64,000 bases of DNA from JBGAQP01 sp044220635 (GCA_044220635.1 JBGAQP010000010.1:58572-122571); one strand, 5' to 3'. Counted from the stretch's first letter, positions 1 through 9,030 are shown. The notes: generated from the sequence alone by a model not told the origin. Program-made: numbers and translations.

Positions 1-575
1 TCGAGGGCCGCTGCCGGGTGCTCCTGGAGGATTATCGCGACCACCGCGCGACCGCGCCCTACGACAAGGTCGCGAGCATCGGCATGTTCGAGCATGTGGG
101 GCTGCGCAATCTCGCGGCCTATTTCGGCTCGGTGGCGGGGCTCCTGCGCGACCGGGGCCTCTTCCTCAATCACGGGATCACGAGCATGGACCCGGCGAGC
201 CGGTCGGTGGGACTGGGCGCGGGCGAGTTCATCGACCGCCACGTGTTCCCGCGCGGCGAGCTCCCGCACCTGCACCTGGTCGTGCGCGAGATGAGCGAGC
301 AGGGGTTCGAGGTCCACGACGTCGAGGGCCTGCGCCCCCACTACGCGAAGACGCTGGGCCTGTGGAGCGCGGCCCTCGAGCGGCGCCTCGCCGAGGCGCG
401 CGCGATCGTCGACGACCGGGCGGTGCGCATCTGGCGGATCTACCTCGCGGGATGCGCCCACGCCTTCGAGCGGGGCTGGGTGTCGATCCACCAGGTCCTC
501 GCGACGCGCTTCGCCGCGCCCGGCCCGAGCGGCATGCCGCTCACGCGGGAATGGATGTACGCCCGCGTAAAATAG
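1..575 (+). CDS. Cyclopropane-fatty-acyl-phospholipid synthase family methyltransferase (3' part)
   Basis: The reading frame is open from base 3, so the gene starts before the window; about 190 C-terminal residues are present. The segment SIGMFEHVGLRN is the post-SAM-motif signature of CFA synthases, and FIDRHVFPRGELP and HYAKTLGLW follow in the family order. Enzymes of this family transfer a methylene or methyl group from SAM to unsaturated phospholipid acyl chains at the inner membrane face. The SAM-binding glycine motif would lie upstream and cannot be checked. It ends with TAG 4 bp before tatD. A mycolic-acid-type or other lipid methyltransferase of the same fold is possible, because the substrate cannot be read from this part. 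Confidence 0.85.
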   Translation, partial: EGRCRVLLEDYRDHRATAPYDKVASIGMFEHVGLRNLAAYFGSVAGLLRDRGLFLNHGITSMDPASRSVGLGAGEFIDRHVFPRGELPHLHLVVREMSEQGFEVHDVEGLRPHYAKTLGLWSAALERRLAEARAIVDDRAVRIWRIYLAGCAHAFERGWVSIHQVLATRFAAPGPSGMPLTREWMYARVK

Positions 576-579
576 CGGG

Positions 580-1359
580 ATGCTCGTCGACTCCCACTGC
601 CACCTCGACTTCCCGGAGCTCCAGGCCGACTTCGCCGGCGTCCTCGGCCGCATGGCCGCGAACGGGGTCACGCACGCGCTCACGATCAGCACGACGCTCG
701 CGACCTTTCCGGCGGTTCGCGCCGTCGCCGAGTCGCGCCCCAACCTCTGGTGCACGGCGGGCGTCCACCCCGACGAGGAGCGCGACGGGCGCGAGGCGGA
801 CGTGGCCGAGCTCGTCGCCCTGGCCGGCCACCCGAAGGTCGTGGCGATCGGGGAGACGGGCCTCGACTACTACCGCGTGAAGGGCGATGCGGCCTGGCAA
901 CGCGAGCGCTTCCGCACGCACATCCGCGCCGCCCGCGCCTGCGCCAAACCCCTGGTGATCCACACCCGCGAGGCGGCGGCCGACACCCTCGCGATCCTCG
1001 CCGAGGAGGGGGCGGGGGAGGTGGGTGGCGTGATGCACTGCTTCACGGAGAGCTGGGAGGTCGCCGAGGCCGCCCTCGGGCTCGGCTTCCACATCTCGTT
1101 CTCGGGGATCGTGACGTTCAAGAACGCGCGAGCGCTCAAGGAGGTCGCGCAGCGCGTGCCCCTCGAGCGCATGCTCGTTGAGACCGATTCGCCCTACCTC
1201 GCCCCCGTGCCGCACCGCGGCACCACGAACGAGCCCGCGTACGTGCGCCACGTCGCCGAGGAGATCGCGCGCCTGCGCGGCATCGGCCTCGACGAGGTCG
1301 CGCGCCGCACCACGGAGAATTTCTTCCGGCTCTTCGCCCACGCGCGGCCGGCCCCCTGA
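580..1359 (+). CDS. tatD: TatD-family metal-dependent deoxyribonuclease
   Basis: A 259-residue TIM-barrel hydrolase of the usual TatD length. The N-terminal HxH metal pair is His6 and His8 (DSHCHLD), GETGLDYY supplies the barrel glutamate, PLVIHTREA and MHCFTES supply further metal-binding histidines, and VETDSPYLAP carries the catalytic aspartate. Family members are cytoplasmic 3'-5' exonucleases or DNA-repair and quality-control nucleases. It sits 4 bp after the methyltransferase stop and one base before the rlmM start, so the three genes look co-transcribed. All expected catalytic residues are present. The assignment to the TatD family is firm; the exact paralogue (TatD, YcfH or YjjV type) is not settled. 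Confidence 0.93.
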   Translation: MLVDSHCHLDFPELQADFAGVLGRMAANGVTHALTISTTLATFPAVRAVAESRPNLWCTAGVHPDEERDGREADVAELVALAGHPKVVAIGETGLDYYRVKGDAAWQRERFRTHIRAARACAKPLVIHTREAAADTLAILAEEGAGEVGGVMHCFTESWEVAEAALGLGFHISFSGIVTFKNARALKEVAQRVPLERMLVETDSPYLAPVPHRGTTNEPAYVRHVAEEIARLRGIGLDEVARRTTENFFRLFAHARPAP

Positions 1360-1360
1360 G

Positions 1361-2419
1361 ATGGCCGCCGAGCACGTGCTCCTGCCGTGCCGCGCGGGGT
1401 TCGAGAAGGAGTGCGCCTCGGAGATCGCGGCGCTCGCCGCCGCCGACGGCGTCGAGGGCTGGTTGCGCGCTCGTCCGGAGAGCGGGTTCGCCGTCTTCCA
1501 GGCCCACGACCCCGCCGCGGGCACGGCCTTCGCCAGGCGCGTCGCGCCCGGCGAGCTCGTCTTCGCCCGCGAGCTCGTCCGCGTCGGATCGCTCCTCGCC
1601 GAGCTCCCCGTGGGCGAGCGCGCCGAACCGATCGCCGCGGCGGCGCAGGCGTTCGGGCGTTCGTTCCGGTCCCTCTGGATCGAGATGCCCGACACCAACG
1701 ACGGCAAGGCCCTTTCCGCGCTCGCCCGCCCGCTTCAGCCGCACCTGGAGCGCGCGCTCGCGGCGCGCGGCATCGCGATCGACGCGCCGGGCGCGAGCCT
1801 GCGGCTTCACGTCTTCCTGGTCGGCAGCGCCGCCTGCTACGTGGGTGTGTCCGAGGCCGCCTCCGGATCCGGATGGCCCATGGGCATCCCGAGGCTGCGC
1901 ATGCCGCGCGGCGCGCCGTCGCGCTCGACCCTCAAGCTCGCCGAGGCGATCGGCGTCTTCCTCGGCCCCGAGGAGGGGCGCCGGATGGCCGCGGGCATGG
2001 GCGCCGTGGACCTCGGGGCCGCGCCCGGGGGATGGACCTGGCAGCTCGTGCGCCGGGGGCTCATGGTGACCGCGGTCGACAACGGCCCGATGGACGCGGC
2101 CCTCCTCGAAACCGGCCAGGTGCGCCACCGCCGCACGGACGGCTTCGGCTACCGTCCCCCGGAGAGCGTGGACTGGATGGTCTGCGACATGGTGGAGAGC
2201 CCGTCGCGCATCGCGCGGCTCGCCGCGCGCTGGGTGGCCTCGGGCTGGTGCCGGGAGACGATCTTCAACCTGAAGCTGCCGATGAAGAAGCGCTGGGAGG
2301 AGGTCCTGCGCTCGCGCGCGATCATCGCGGAGGAACTCGGGGGGCGCGCGGCGCGCCTTCGCATGAAGCAGCTCTACCACGACCGGGAAGAGATCAGCGC
2401 GCACCTGCGCCTCGCCTGA
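1361..2419 (+). CDS. rlmM: 23S rRNA (cytidine-2498-2'-O)-methyltransferase RlmM
   Basis: 352 residues, close to the E. coli enzyme (366). The N-terminus (MAAEHVLLPCRAGFEKE) is the THUMP-like RNA-binding part. The Rossmann methyltransferase core has the SAM motif DLGAAPGGWTWQL, followed by VTAVDNGPM and WMVCDMVESP. The late segment ETIFNLKLPMKKRW contains the conserved lysine typical of 2'-O-methyltransferases. The ATG at 1361 was chosen over upstream in-frame starts because it lies directly after the tatD stop and begins the conserved domain. The enzyme methylates the ribose of C2498 in 23S rRNA in the cytoplasm. Confidence 0.95.
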   Translation: MAAEHVLLPCRAGFEKECASEIAALAAADGVEGWLRARPESGFAVFQAHDPAAGTAFARRVAPGELVFARELVRVGSLLAELPVGERAEPIAAAAQAFGRSFRSLWIEMPDTNDGKALSALARPLQPHLERALAARGIAIDAPGASLRLHVFLVGSAACYVGVSEAASGSGWPMGIPRLRMPRGAPSRSTLKLAEAIGVFLGPEEGRRMAAGMGAVDLGAAPGGWTWQLVRRGLMVTAVDNGPMDAALLETGQVRHRRTDGFGYRPPESVDWMVCDMVESPSRIARLAARWVASGWCRETIFNLKLPMKKRWEEVLRSRAIIAEELGGRAARLRMKQLYHDREEISAHLRLA

Positions 2420-2440
2420 GGCTTCGCGCGCCGCGCGCCG

Positions 2441-2449
2441 TGATATATC
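2441..2449 (+). promoter_or_regulatory. Extended -10 promoter candidate for the hydroxyacid dehydrogenase
   Basis: TGA directly precedes TATATC (2444-2449), which matches a TGn-extended -10 box, 34 bp before the ATG at 2483. No convincing -35 box is visible in the GC-rich DNA upstream. The site also forms the short palindrome GATATATC. It implies that the dehydrogenase can be transcribed independently of rlmM. Confidence 0.35.
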
Positions 2450-2482
2450 GTGGGATGGTCGACTCCCGACGGAAGGGGCGCC

Positions 2483-3421
2483 ATGGCGCGAGCACGGATC
2501 GTCATCAGCGAGTTCATGGACGCGCCGGCGGTCGAGCGCCTGCGCCGGGATTTCGAGGTCGACTACCGCCCGATGCTCGTCGACGATCCCGGGGCGCTCG
2601 CCGCGGCGCTCGCGGCCGCCGATGCTTGGGTCGTGCGCAACCGCACCCAGGTCCGCGGCGCGCCGCTGGTGGGCGCCTCGCGGCTGCGCGTCGTGGGTCG
2701 ACTGGGCGTGGGGCTCGACAACATCGACCTCGAGGCCTGCGCCGCGCGCGCCATCCGCGTGATCCCGGCGACCGGGGCGAACGCGGAGAGCGTGGCCGAA
2801 TACGTGGTCGCCACGGCGATGATCCTGCTGCGGGGCGCCGCCTACCTGTCGACCGCGGCGGTGGGCGCGGGACGCTGGCCGCGCCAGATGCTCTCCCGGG
2901 GCCGGGAGCTCGCCGGCAAGACCCTCGGCCTCGTGGGCTTCGGCAGCATCGGCCAGGTCACGGCGCGCAAGGCCCGCGCGATGGGCATGGGCGTCGTGGC
3001 CCACGATCCGGCGCTCGATCCCGGGGCCGCGGCCTGGCGCGAATGCGGGGCGCAGCCCGCCGGGCTCGACGCGCTCCTCGATCGCTCGGATGTCGTTTCC
3101 CTGCACCTGCCGCTCGTCGCGGCCACGCGCGGCCTCTTCGGCAAGGAGTGGCTCGCGCGCATGCGCCCGGGGGCGATCCTCGTCAACACCGCCCGCGGCG
3201 GGATCGTCGACGAGGCGGCGCTCGCGATCGCCCTGCACGAGGGGCGCCTCGGGGGCGCGGCGCTCGACGTCTTCGCCGACGAGCCCCTCGGTCCGGGAAG
3301 CCCGCTCGCCGCGGCGCCGAACCTGATCCTCACCCCGCACATCGCGGGGGTGACTCAAGAGTCGAACGAGCGGGTGAGCGCGCTGGTGGCCGAGCGCGTC
3401 GCCGAGGCGCTCGCGGGGTGA
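2483..3421 (+). CDS. D-2-hydroxyacid dehydrogenase (NAD-dependent, SerA-like)
   Basis: 312 residues with the two-domain formate/glycerate dehydrogenase fold. The NAD-binding loop is GLVGFGSIGQVTARKA. The catalytic triad is visible: Arg in NTARGGIVDE, Glu in DVFADEPL and His in LTPHIAGVT. The ATG at 2483 is preceded by GGAAGGGG at 2471; an upstream in-frame start at 2450 has no comparable ribosome site and adds non-conserved residues. It lacks the C-terminal ACT domain of long SerA enzymes, so it may act on glycerate, hydroxypyruvate, phosphoglycerate or lactate-type substrates. It converges on the spermidine-synthase-like gene with an 18-bp gap. Family assignment is firm, substrate unknown. 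Confidence 0.88.
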   Translation: MARARIVISEFMDAPAVERLRRDFEVDYRPMLVDDPGALAAALAAADAWVVRNRTQVRGAPLVGASRLRVVGRLGVGLDNIDLEACAARAIRVIPATGANAESVAEYVVATAMILLRGAAYLSTAAVGAGRWPRQMLSRGRELAGKTLGLVGFGSIGQVTARKARAMGMGVVAHDPALDPGAAAWRECGAQPAGLDALLDRSDVVSLHLPLVAATRGLFGKEWLARMRPGAILVNTARGGIVDEAALAIALHEGRLGGAALDVFADEPLGPGSPLAAAPNLILTPHIAGVTQESNERVSALVAERVAEALAG

Positions 3422-3439
3422 GCGGGCGCCGGCCGCCCC

Positions 3440-5461
3440 TCAGTGGCGGAAGACCTGGACCAGGTTGTTGTAGGCGTCGGTCCACAGGCCCCAGTCGGGC
3501 CGGGGCGCCACGGGCTCGGTCGCCGCGACGATCTCGGGCCGCAGGAGCAGGGGCTTGTTGCGCGTGAGCAGGACCCAGTCGCTGGTGGTTCCGCCGTCCT
3601 CGCCGGTCTCGTGCAGGAAGGCGTACTCGAGGCCGTGCTTCCCGGCGAGGGCGAGGAGCACCGGCTTCAGGTCGAGGAAGCGGTTCGAGACATGGAAGGC
3701 GACGACCCCGTCGGGCCGCAGGTGGCGCAGGTACACGGCGAGCGCCTCGTCCGTGATCAGGTGCACCGGGATCGAGTCGCCCGAGAAGGCGTCGACCGCG
3801 AGGACGTCGAAGTTCTGGGGTGCCTCGCGCTCGAGCGCGAGGCGCGCGTCGCCCAGGGCAACCTCGATCTTCGCCGGGCTGTCCTTGAGATAGGTGAAGT
3901 ACCGGTTCGCGACCCGCAGCACGGCGGGGTTGATGTCGTAGAAGCGATAGACGTCGTCGCCGTCGCCGTAGACGGCGAGCGAGCCCGCGCCCAGGCCGAT
4001 CACGCCCACGCGGATCGCGCGCCCCTCGTGGGCGAGGAGGGCGAGGCCGATGCCCGAGGTCGTCTTGTAGTAGGTGGTCGCCGAGCGGCGGTACTTTTCG
4101 GAGAGCCACTGCTCGCCGTGCAGGATCGCCCCGTGGACGAGGGAACGGTAGCGGGTCTCCGGGTCGTCGTCGCGCGCGGCCGTCTCCTTCACACGCAGCA
4201 CTCCGTAGTAGTTGCGCTCGATGTGGATGGTGTCCTCGGTGAAGGTCTGCACGCGGTGGATGAGCGCGCCCACGGTGAACACGGCGACCAGCGCGAACAT
4301 CCCCACGACCGGCAGGGGACGGCCGAAATTGAGCGCGAGGGCGAGGTGCGCCACCACCACCAGCGCGATCTCGAGCTCCAGGTGTCCCGGCAGGGTCACG
4401 GGCGCGACGATGCCGACGAGCACCCCGCCGATGACGCCGCCGAGGGAGACCATCAGGTAGAAGAGGGTGAGATGGCGCGGGCCCGGGCGCGAGCGCGCGA
4501 GCTCGCCGTGGCAGAACATGCACACGATGTAGAGCCCGACGATGAAGACGGCGAGGTGCCACAGCAGCTCGAACTGCAGGCTCTTGTCGGCGAGGAACCA
4601 CGCCATCACGCAGACGATCCACACGAGGAAGCCCAGGTAGGCGTCGCGCCGGTACCAGTCGCGTCCCTCGAAGCACAGGATGAAGGTAAGGAGGTAGACC
4701 GCAAGCGGGATCACCCACAGCAGCGGGATCGAGGAGACGTTGTGCGTGAGGTGGTTCGTGACCGCGAGCAGCACCACGGAGCCGAGCGCCGAGAGGGTGA
4801 GCCAGAGTGCGATCGCGCCGGCCCGCGGCGCGGGCTCCTCGGCGGTGGCGGCGGTCTGGCCGCCGGCGACGGTGAGCGGGGGCAGGACGCGGCTGCGCCA
4901 GGCGAGGGCGCCGCACAGGAGCACGAACAGGAGGTAGCCCGCCGACCAGTAGCGCGACTGCTCGGGAGTCGCGAACCAGGGTTCGAACAGGAAGGGATAT
5001 CCCAGGAGCGCCAGCATCGAGGCGAGATTGGAGAGCGCGAACAGGCGATAGGGGCTCGTCCCGGGGAACGCGCGCGCATACCACGCCTGGATCAGCGGGC
5101 TCGTGGACGACAGCAGGAGGTAGGGCAGGCCCACGGTCGCGAGGAGCAGCAGGAGGATGCGCACGACCGGGTTCTCGTCGCCGGCGGGCTTCCATCCCGC
5201 CTCGGGGGCGATGGGCAGGAAGGCGAGGCTCGCGGCGAGGAGCGCGACGTGCAGCAGGTTCTGCCGCGGTGAGGCGAGGCGCGTCGCGATCCAGTGCGAG
5301 TAGGCGTAGCCCAGGAGCAGCACGGACTGGAAGAACACCATGCATGTCGTCCACACCACCGCGGTGCCCCCGAACCAGGGGAGGATCTGCTTGGCGAGGA
5401 CGGGCTGGACCAGGAAGAGCAGGAACGCGCTCAGGAAGATCGTCGCGGCGTGCAGCGGCAT
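3440..5461 (-). CDS. Fused membrane / spermidine-synthase-like protein
   Basis: About 673 residues. The N-terminal two thirds are a chain of hydrophobic segments beginning LHAATIFLSAFLLFLVQPVL, in the pattern of fused MFS/spermidine synthase proteins. The C-terminal third is a SAM-dependent Rossmann domain with VGVIGLGAGSLAVYG, FYDINPAV and DVLAVDAFSGDSIPVHL, as in aminopropyltransferases. The start at 5461 (MPLHAATIF) was chosen because the 16 residues before it are Arg/Pro-rich and precede the first membrane helix. Soluble SpeE makes spermidine from putrescine and decarboxylated SAM, but membrane-fused forms are mostly uncharacterised and no SAM decarboxylase gene is nearby, so polyamine synthesis should not be assumed. 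Confidence 0.82.
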   Translation of the reverse strand: MPLHAATIFLSAFLLFLVQPVLAKQILPWFGGTAVVWTTCMVFFQSVLLLGYAYSHWIATRLASPRQNLLHVALLAASLAFLPIAPEAGWKPAGDENPVVRILLLLLATVGLPYLLLSSTSPLIQAWYARAFPGTSPYRLFALSNLASMLALLGYPFLFEPWFATPEQSRYWSAGYLLFVLLCGALAWRSRVLPPLTVAGGQTAATAEEPAPRAGAIALWLTLSALGSVVLLAVTNHLTHNVSSIPLLWVIPLAVYLLTFILCFEGRDWYRRDAYLGFLVWIVCVMAWFLADKSLQFELLWHLAVFIVGLYIVCMFCHGELARSRPGPRHLTLFYLMVSLGGVIGGVLVGIVAPVTLPGHLELEIALVVVAHLALALNFGRPLPVVGMFALVAVFTVGALIHRVQTFTEDTIHIERNYYGVLRVKETAARDDDPETRYRSLVHGAILHGEQWLSEKYRRSATTYYKTTSGIGLALLAHEGRAIRVGVIGLGAGSLAVYGDGDDVYRFYDINPAVLRVANRYFTYLKDSPAKIEVALGDARLALEREAPQNFDVLAVDAFSGDSIPVHLITDEALAVYLRHLRPDGVVAFHVSNRFLDLKPVLLALAGKHGLEYAFLHETGEDGGTTSDWVLLTRNKPLLLRPEIVAATEPVAPRPDWGLWTDAYNNLVQVFRH

Positions 5462-5535
5462 TCTGTTCTTCGGGGCAAGGCGGCGGGGAGGAGCGCGGCA
5501 TCTTAGCACGCGGGCACGGGAGCCTTCGCGGCGGC

Positions 5536-5541
5536 TATACT
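5536..5541 (+). promoter_or_regulatory. -10 box candidate for the lipase gene
   Basis: TATACT lies 21 bp before the lipase ATG at 5563, in the divergent region between the spermidine-synthase-like gene and the lipase. No clear -35 sequence is seen 16-18 bp upstream. The short distance would give an almost leaderless message. Confidence 0.3.
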
Positions 5542-5562
5542 CTCGCGCGAACGCCCCTGCGC

Positions 5563-6501
5563 ATGCTCTCGACCCTCATCCGCGCCCAGATTGTCGCCGA
5601 GTTCCTCGCCTACGCATTCCTGGGCGCCTGGCTGCACGCCTCGCGGGGATGGGCCGTCCCGGCCCTCGTCGCGGCGGCGATCGCGACCGCCGCGCTGATC
5701 CGGCTGGCGATCGTGGGCACGACGATGGCGATCTCCTGGGGCCTCGCGCCGCAGCGGGCCCCCGAGCACCGCATCGGGCTCGCGGGCACCGTGCGCCTCG
5801 TGGCGGGCGAATGGCGGGCGATGCTCGCGGACAACTTCTTCTACCTGCCCTTCGAGCGTTTCGCGCTCGCCCCCGACGCGGGCGTGGCCGGCCCGGGCCG
5901 CCCCCCCGTGCTCCTCGTCCACGGCTATTTCTCCAACCGGGGGATCCTGAGCGCGGTCGTGCGGGCCCTGCGTGCGGCGGGCGTGCGCGCCGTGCGCACG
6001 CCGAACTTCCGCGGGATCCTCGCGCCGATCGACGAGCTCGCCGGGCAGCTCGAGTCCCATGTCGCGCGGCTGCTCGCCGAGTCGGGCGAGCCCCGCCTCG
6101 TGCTCGTGTGCCACAGCATGGGCGGGCTGGTCGCGCGCGCCTGGCTCGCGCGGCACGGGGCCGGGCGCGTGGCGAAGCTCGTCACGATCGCGAGCCCGCA
6201 CCACGGTACGGGCCTCGCGGTGCTCGGCGTGGGGCCCAACGCGGAGCAGATGCGCCGGGGCAGCGCGTTCCTCGCCGCGCTCGCGCAGCGCGAGGGCGAG
6301 GGCGGGCCCGGTTGCCCGGCCACCTCGATCTACTCGCCCCACGACAACCTGGTGGCGCCGCAGGACACGAGCCGGCTCGCCTGGGCGCGCAACATCGCGC
6401 TTCCGGGCCTCGGGCACGTCGACATCCTGCTCTCGCCGCGCCTGCACCGCGCCCTCCTCGCGGAGCTGCGCGAGGGCGGGGTGGCGGCTGGCCCGCCCTA
6501 G
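5563..6501 (+). CDS. Membrane-anchored alpha/beta-hydrolase (lipase/esterase)
   Basis: 312 residues. Two N-terminal hydrophobic stretches (about residues 9-50) suggest a membrane anchor. The hydrolase domain starts at PPVLLVHGYFSNR, where HGYF is the oxyanion-hole region. The nucleophile elbow is CHSMGG with Ser185, the acid is probably the Asp in YSPHDNLV, and the base the His in LPGLGHVDIL. ASPHHGTG is typical of triacylglycerol lipases. The ATG at 5563 begins right after the -10-like TATACT. Its stop overlaps the stop of the convergent peroxiredoxin gene by 4 bp (CTAG). A lipase role fits the lipid genes that follow, but the substrate is inferred. Confidence 0.85.
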   Translation: MLSTLIRAQIVAEFLAYAFLGAWLHASRGWAVPALVAAAIATAALIRLAIVGTTMAISWGLAPQRAPEHRIGLAGTVRLVAGEWRAMLADNFFYLPFERFALAPDAGVAGPGRPPVLLVHGYFSNRGILSAVVRALRAAGVRAVRTPNFRGILAPIDELAGQLESHVARLLAESGEPRLVLVCHSMGGLVARAWLARHGAGRVAKLVTIASPHHGTGLAVLGVGPNAEQMRRGSAFLAALAQREGEGGPGCPATSIYSPHDNLVAPQDTSRLAWARNIALPGLGHVDILLSPRLHRALLAELREGGVAAGPP

Positions 6502-6962
6502 AGGAGGGCGAGGACCTCCGCGGCGTGGTTCGCGACGTCGGGCCGGTCGATCACGTGGGCGATGCGGCCCTTCTCGTCGATCACGAAGGTGACGCGCTCG
6601 GCGAGGCCCGCGGCGGACTTGAGCCGGGAGACGATCCCCGGTCCGCCGAGGGTGCCGTAGGCGCGCCCGACCGTGCCGTCGCGGTCCGCGAGCAGGGGGA
6701 AGTTGAGCCGGTACTTCTTCGTGAACGCGCGATGCGAGGCTTCGTCCTGCGTCGAGACGCCCAGGACCGCGGCGCCGCGCGCGGCGATCTCCGCGTTGTG
6801 GTCGCGCAGGGAGCAGGCCTGCTTCGTGCACCCGGGCGTGTCGTCCATCGGGTAGAAGTAGAGGACGAGCTTGCGGCCGCGGAAGTCCGACAGGGCGACG
6901 GGGCTGCCGTCGGTCGTCACGCCCGAGAAATCGGGGGCCGCGTCGCCGGGCTTGAGCGTCAT
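6498..6962 (-). CDS. bcp: Thiol peroxidase, BCP/PrxQ type
   Basis: 154 residues, the normal size for bacterioferritin comigratory protein. The peroxidatic cysteine is Cys45 in DDTPGCTKQAC and the probable resolving cysteine is Cys50, the 1-Cys/atypical 2-Cys PrxQ arrangement. The N-terminal PGDAAPDF and the LADRDGTVGRAYG segment match the family. It reduces hydrogen and lipid hydroperoxides using thioredoxin in the cytoplasm. The gene starts 8 bp after the stop of the fatty-acyl-reductase-like gene on the same strand, so the two are probably one transcript, which would place a lipid hydroperoxide scavenger with a lipid-modifying enzyme. Confidence 0.94.
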   Translation of the reverse strand: MTLKPGDAAPDFSGVTTDGSPVALSDFRGRKLVLYFYPMDDTPGCTKQACSLRDHNAEIAARGAAVLGVSTQDEASHRAFTKKYRLNFPLLADRDGTVGRAYGTLGGPGIVSRLKSAAGLAERVTFVIDEKGRIAHVIDRPDVANHAAEVLALL

Positions 6963-6970
6963 GGTCCCGC

Positions 6971-8956
6971 CTACCAGTGGATGCCCTGGGTGATCTGGGC
7001 GAAGGCCATCTGCTCGGGCGTGAGCTGGACGGGCGCGCCTTCCTTCTTGCCTTGCGCCGCCGAAGAATCGGGGAACATCCGGAACGCGGCGTTGAGGATG
7101 ATCTGCGTGACCTTGGGCGCGACCGCGTGCAGGAGCGCGCCGAAGATCCCCAGGCGCGTGGCGATCCTCACCGGCTTGTAGACGATCGCCTCGACCACGA
7201 GGTCGGCCGCCTGGGCGGGGTTGAGCGTGGGCACGTGGTTGTAGAGCTTCGTGGGGGCGATCATCGGCGTCTTCACGAGCGGCATGTTGATCGTCGTGAA
7301 GGCGATGTTGTTGTCGGCGAACTCGCTCGCCGCGCAGCCGGTGAAGGAATCGAGCGCCGCCTTCGAGGCCACGTACGCGGAGAAGCGCGGCGCCTGCGTG
7401 AGCACCCCGATCGACGAGATGTTGATCACGTGCCCCTTGCCCTGCTTCATCATCGCGGGGAGGAACCCCATGATGAGGCGCAGGCTCCCGAAGTAGTTGA
7501 GCTGCATCGTCCTCTCGAAGTCGTGGAAACGGTCGAAGGAAGAGGCGATGCCGCGGCGGATGGAGCGCCCGGCGTTGTTCACCAGGTAGTCGCAGCGGCC
7601 GAAGTCCTTGAGCACGGTCGCGACGAGGCGGTCGCAGTCGGCCAGCTCCGCGAGGTCGCAGGAGACGAACTTCGCCCGCCCCCCCGCCTGCTCGATGCGC
7701 CGGATCACCGGCGCGGCCTTCTCGGGGTCGCGCGCCGCGAGGACGACCTGCGCGCCCGCCTCGGCCATCTTGTAGGCGGTCGCCTCCCCGATGCCCGAGG
7801 TGCCTCCGGTGATCACCACGACCTTGTCGCGCACCTTTCCCGCGAGCGTGCGGTCGATGAAGAGGTCCGGGTCGAGGTGGCGCTCCCAGTAGTCCCAGAG
7901 CCGCCACGCGTAGTCCTCGAGCGGCGGCACCGCGATCCCGGAACCCTTGAGGGCCTTGGCGCAGTCGCGGTTGTCGAAGCGCGTCGGGTAGTTCACGAAC
8001 TTGAACATGTCCTTCGGGATGCCGAGGTCGGCGAGCAGCTGCTTCTGGATGCGGCGCACCGGGGCGAGGGACATCGCCGAGTCGACCACGAAGTCCGGGA
8101 TGAAGCCGAACATCTTGGCGTTGAGCCGCATCGTCATCTGCGGCGCGTGGGCGGCCTTCGCGAAGAGGTTGAGGATCTCGCCGATCCTCCGGGGCTCCGG
8201 GTCCGTGAGGTGGAAGCAGCCCCCGTCGAGCCCCTTCTTGTGCGCGATGTGGTCCAGCGCGTCGACCACGAAATCCACCGGCACGAGGTTGATGCGCCCG
8301 CCCTCGATGCCCACCGTGGGCATCCACTGGGGCAGGGCCTTGCGCATCTTCTGGATCAGCTTGAAGAAGTAGTACGGCCCGTCGATCTTGTCGATCTCGC
8401 CCGTGCGCGAGTGCCCGACGACGATCGCGGGGCGGTAAACGCGCCAGGGGCGCCTGCACTCCTTGCGCACGATCCGCTCGGAGTCGTGCTTGGTGCGGAA
8501 GTAGGGGTGGTCGAGCTCCTCGGCCTCCTCGAACATGTCCTCGCGGAAGACCCCGTCGTAGAGGCCGGCGGCCGCGATCGAGCTCACGTGGTGGAAGCAG
8601 CCCGCCTCGATCGCATGGGCGAGCTCGACCGCATGCCGCGTGCCCTCGGTGTTGGCGCGCTGCTGGCTTTCGGCGTCGGCGGCGAGATCGTAGATCGCCG
8701 CGAGATGGAAGAGGTGCGTCACCTTTCCCTTGAGCCGGGCGATGTCGGCGGGCGCGACCCCGAGCCGGGGCTTCGCGAGGTCGCCGACGACCGCCACGAC
8801 GCGCTTGGCCTGCGCGCCCCATCGCGAGCGCAGCTCGTCGAGCTTCTTCACCGAGCCCTTGCGGACGAGGACGTAGATCGTGCCTTCGCGGCCGATGAGC
8901 TTGTCGATGAGGAAGCGGCCGATGAACCCGGTGCCGCCGGTCACGAAGTACGCCAT
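6971..8956 (-). CDS. Two-domain SDR protein, probable fatty acyl-CoA reductase
   Basis: 661 residues with two Rossmann reductase domains. The N-terminal domain has TGGTGFIGRF (6-15) and an extended-SDR active-site pair Tyr152-x3-Lys156 (YFRTK). The second domain has TGGTSGIG (383-390) and a classical SDR active site with Tyr528-x3-Lys532 (SAYVASK) after ISSIG. This architecture and length agree with the bacterial NADPH-dependent fatty acyl-CoA reductases described from Marinobacter, which reduce acyl-CoA to fatty alcohol in two steps. GGAG lies just before the ATG at 8956. Nearby wax ester synthase, ACBP and FadD genes support the role. Related mycobacterial multi-domain SDRs have other proposed roles, so the substrate remains inferred. 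Confidence 0.85.
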   Translation of the reverse strand: MAYFVTGGTGFIGRFLIDKLIGREGTIYVLVRKGSVKKLDELRSRWGAQAKRVVAVVGDLAKPRLGVAPADIARLKGKVTHLFHLAAIYDLAADAESQQRANTEGTRHAVELAHAIEAGCFHHVSSIAAAGLYDGVFREDMFEEAEELDHPYFRTKHDSERIVRKECRRPWRVYRPAIVVGHSRTGEIDKIDGPYYFFKLIQKMRKALPQWMPTVGIEGGRINLVPVDFVVDALDHIAHKKGLDGGCFHLTDPEPRRIGEILNLFAKAAHAPQMTMRLNAKMFGFIPDFVVDSAMSLAPVRRIQKQLLADLGIPKDMFKFVNYPTRFDNRDCAKALKGSGIAVPPLEDYAWRLWDYWERHLDPDLFIDRTLAGKVRDKVVVITGGTSGIGEATAYKMAEAGAQVVLAARDPEKAAPVIRRIEQAGGRAKFVSCDLAELADCDRLVATVLKDFGRCDYLVNNAGRSIRRGIASSFDRFHDFERTMQLNYFGSLRLIMGFLPAMMKQGKGHVINISSIGVLTQAPRFSAYVASKAALDSFTGCAASEFADNNIAFTTINMPLVKTPMIAPTKLYNHVPTLNPAQAADLVVEAIVYKPVRIATRLGIFGALLHAVAPKVTQIILNAAFRMFPDSSAAQGKKEGAPVQLTPEQMAFAQITQGIHW

Positions 8957-9030
8957 GGAGGTCTCCTGGATTGCCGTTCGCGTGGATCGCGGCGTCTTTG
9001 ACCCGCGTCAACTTTCGCCGTTTCCGCCGA

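Noticed and set aside
1136..3358. Very long open frame on the minus strand opposite tatD, rlmM and the hydroxyacid dehydrogenase
   Set aside because: It is antisense to three well-supported genes, is rich in Arg, Ala, Gly and His with no domain, and is the usual by-product of high-GC codon use. The same holds for the many other long antisense frames in the window.
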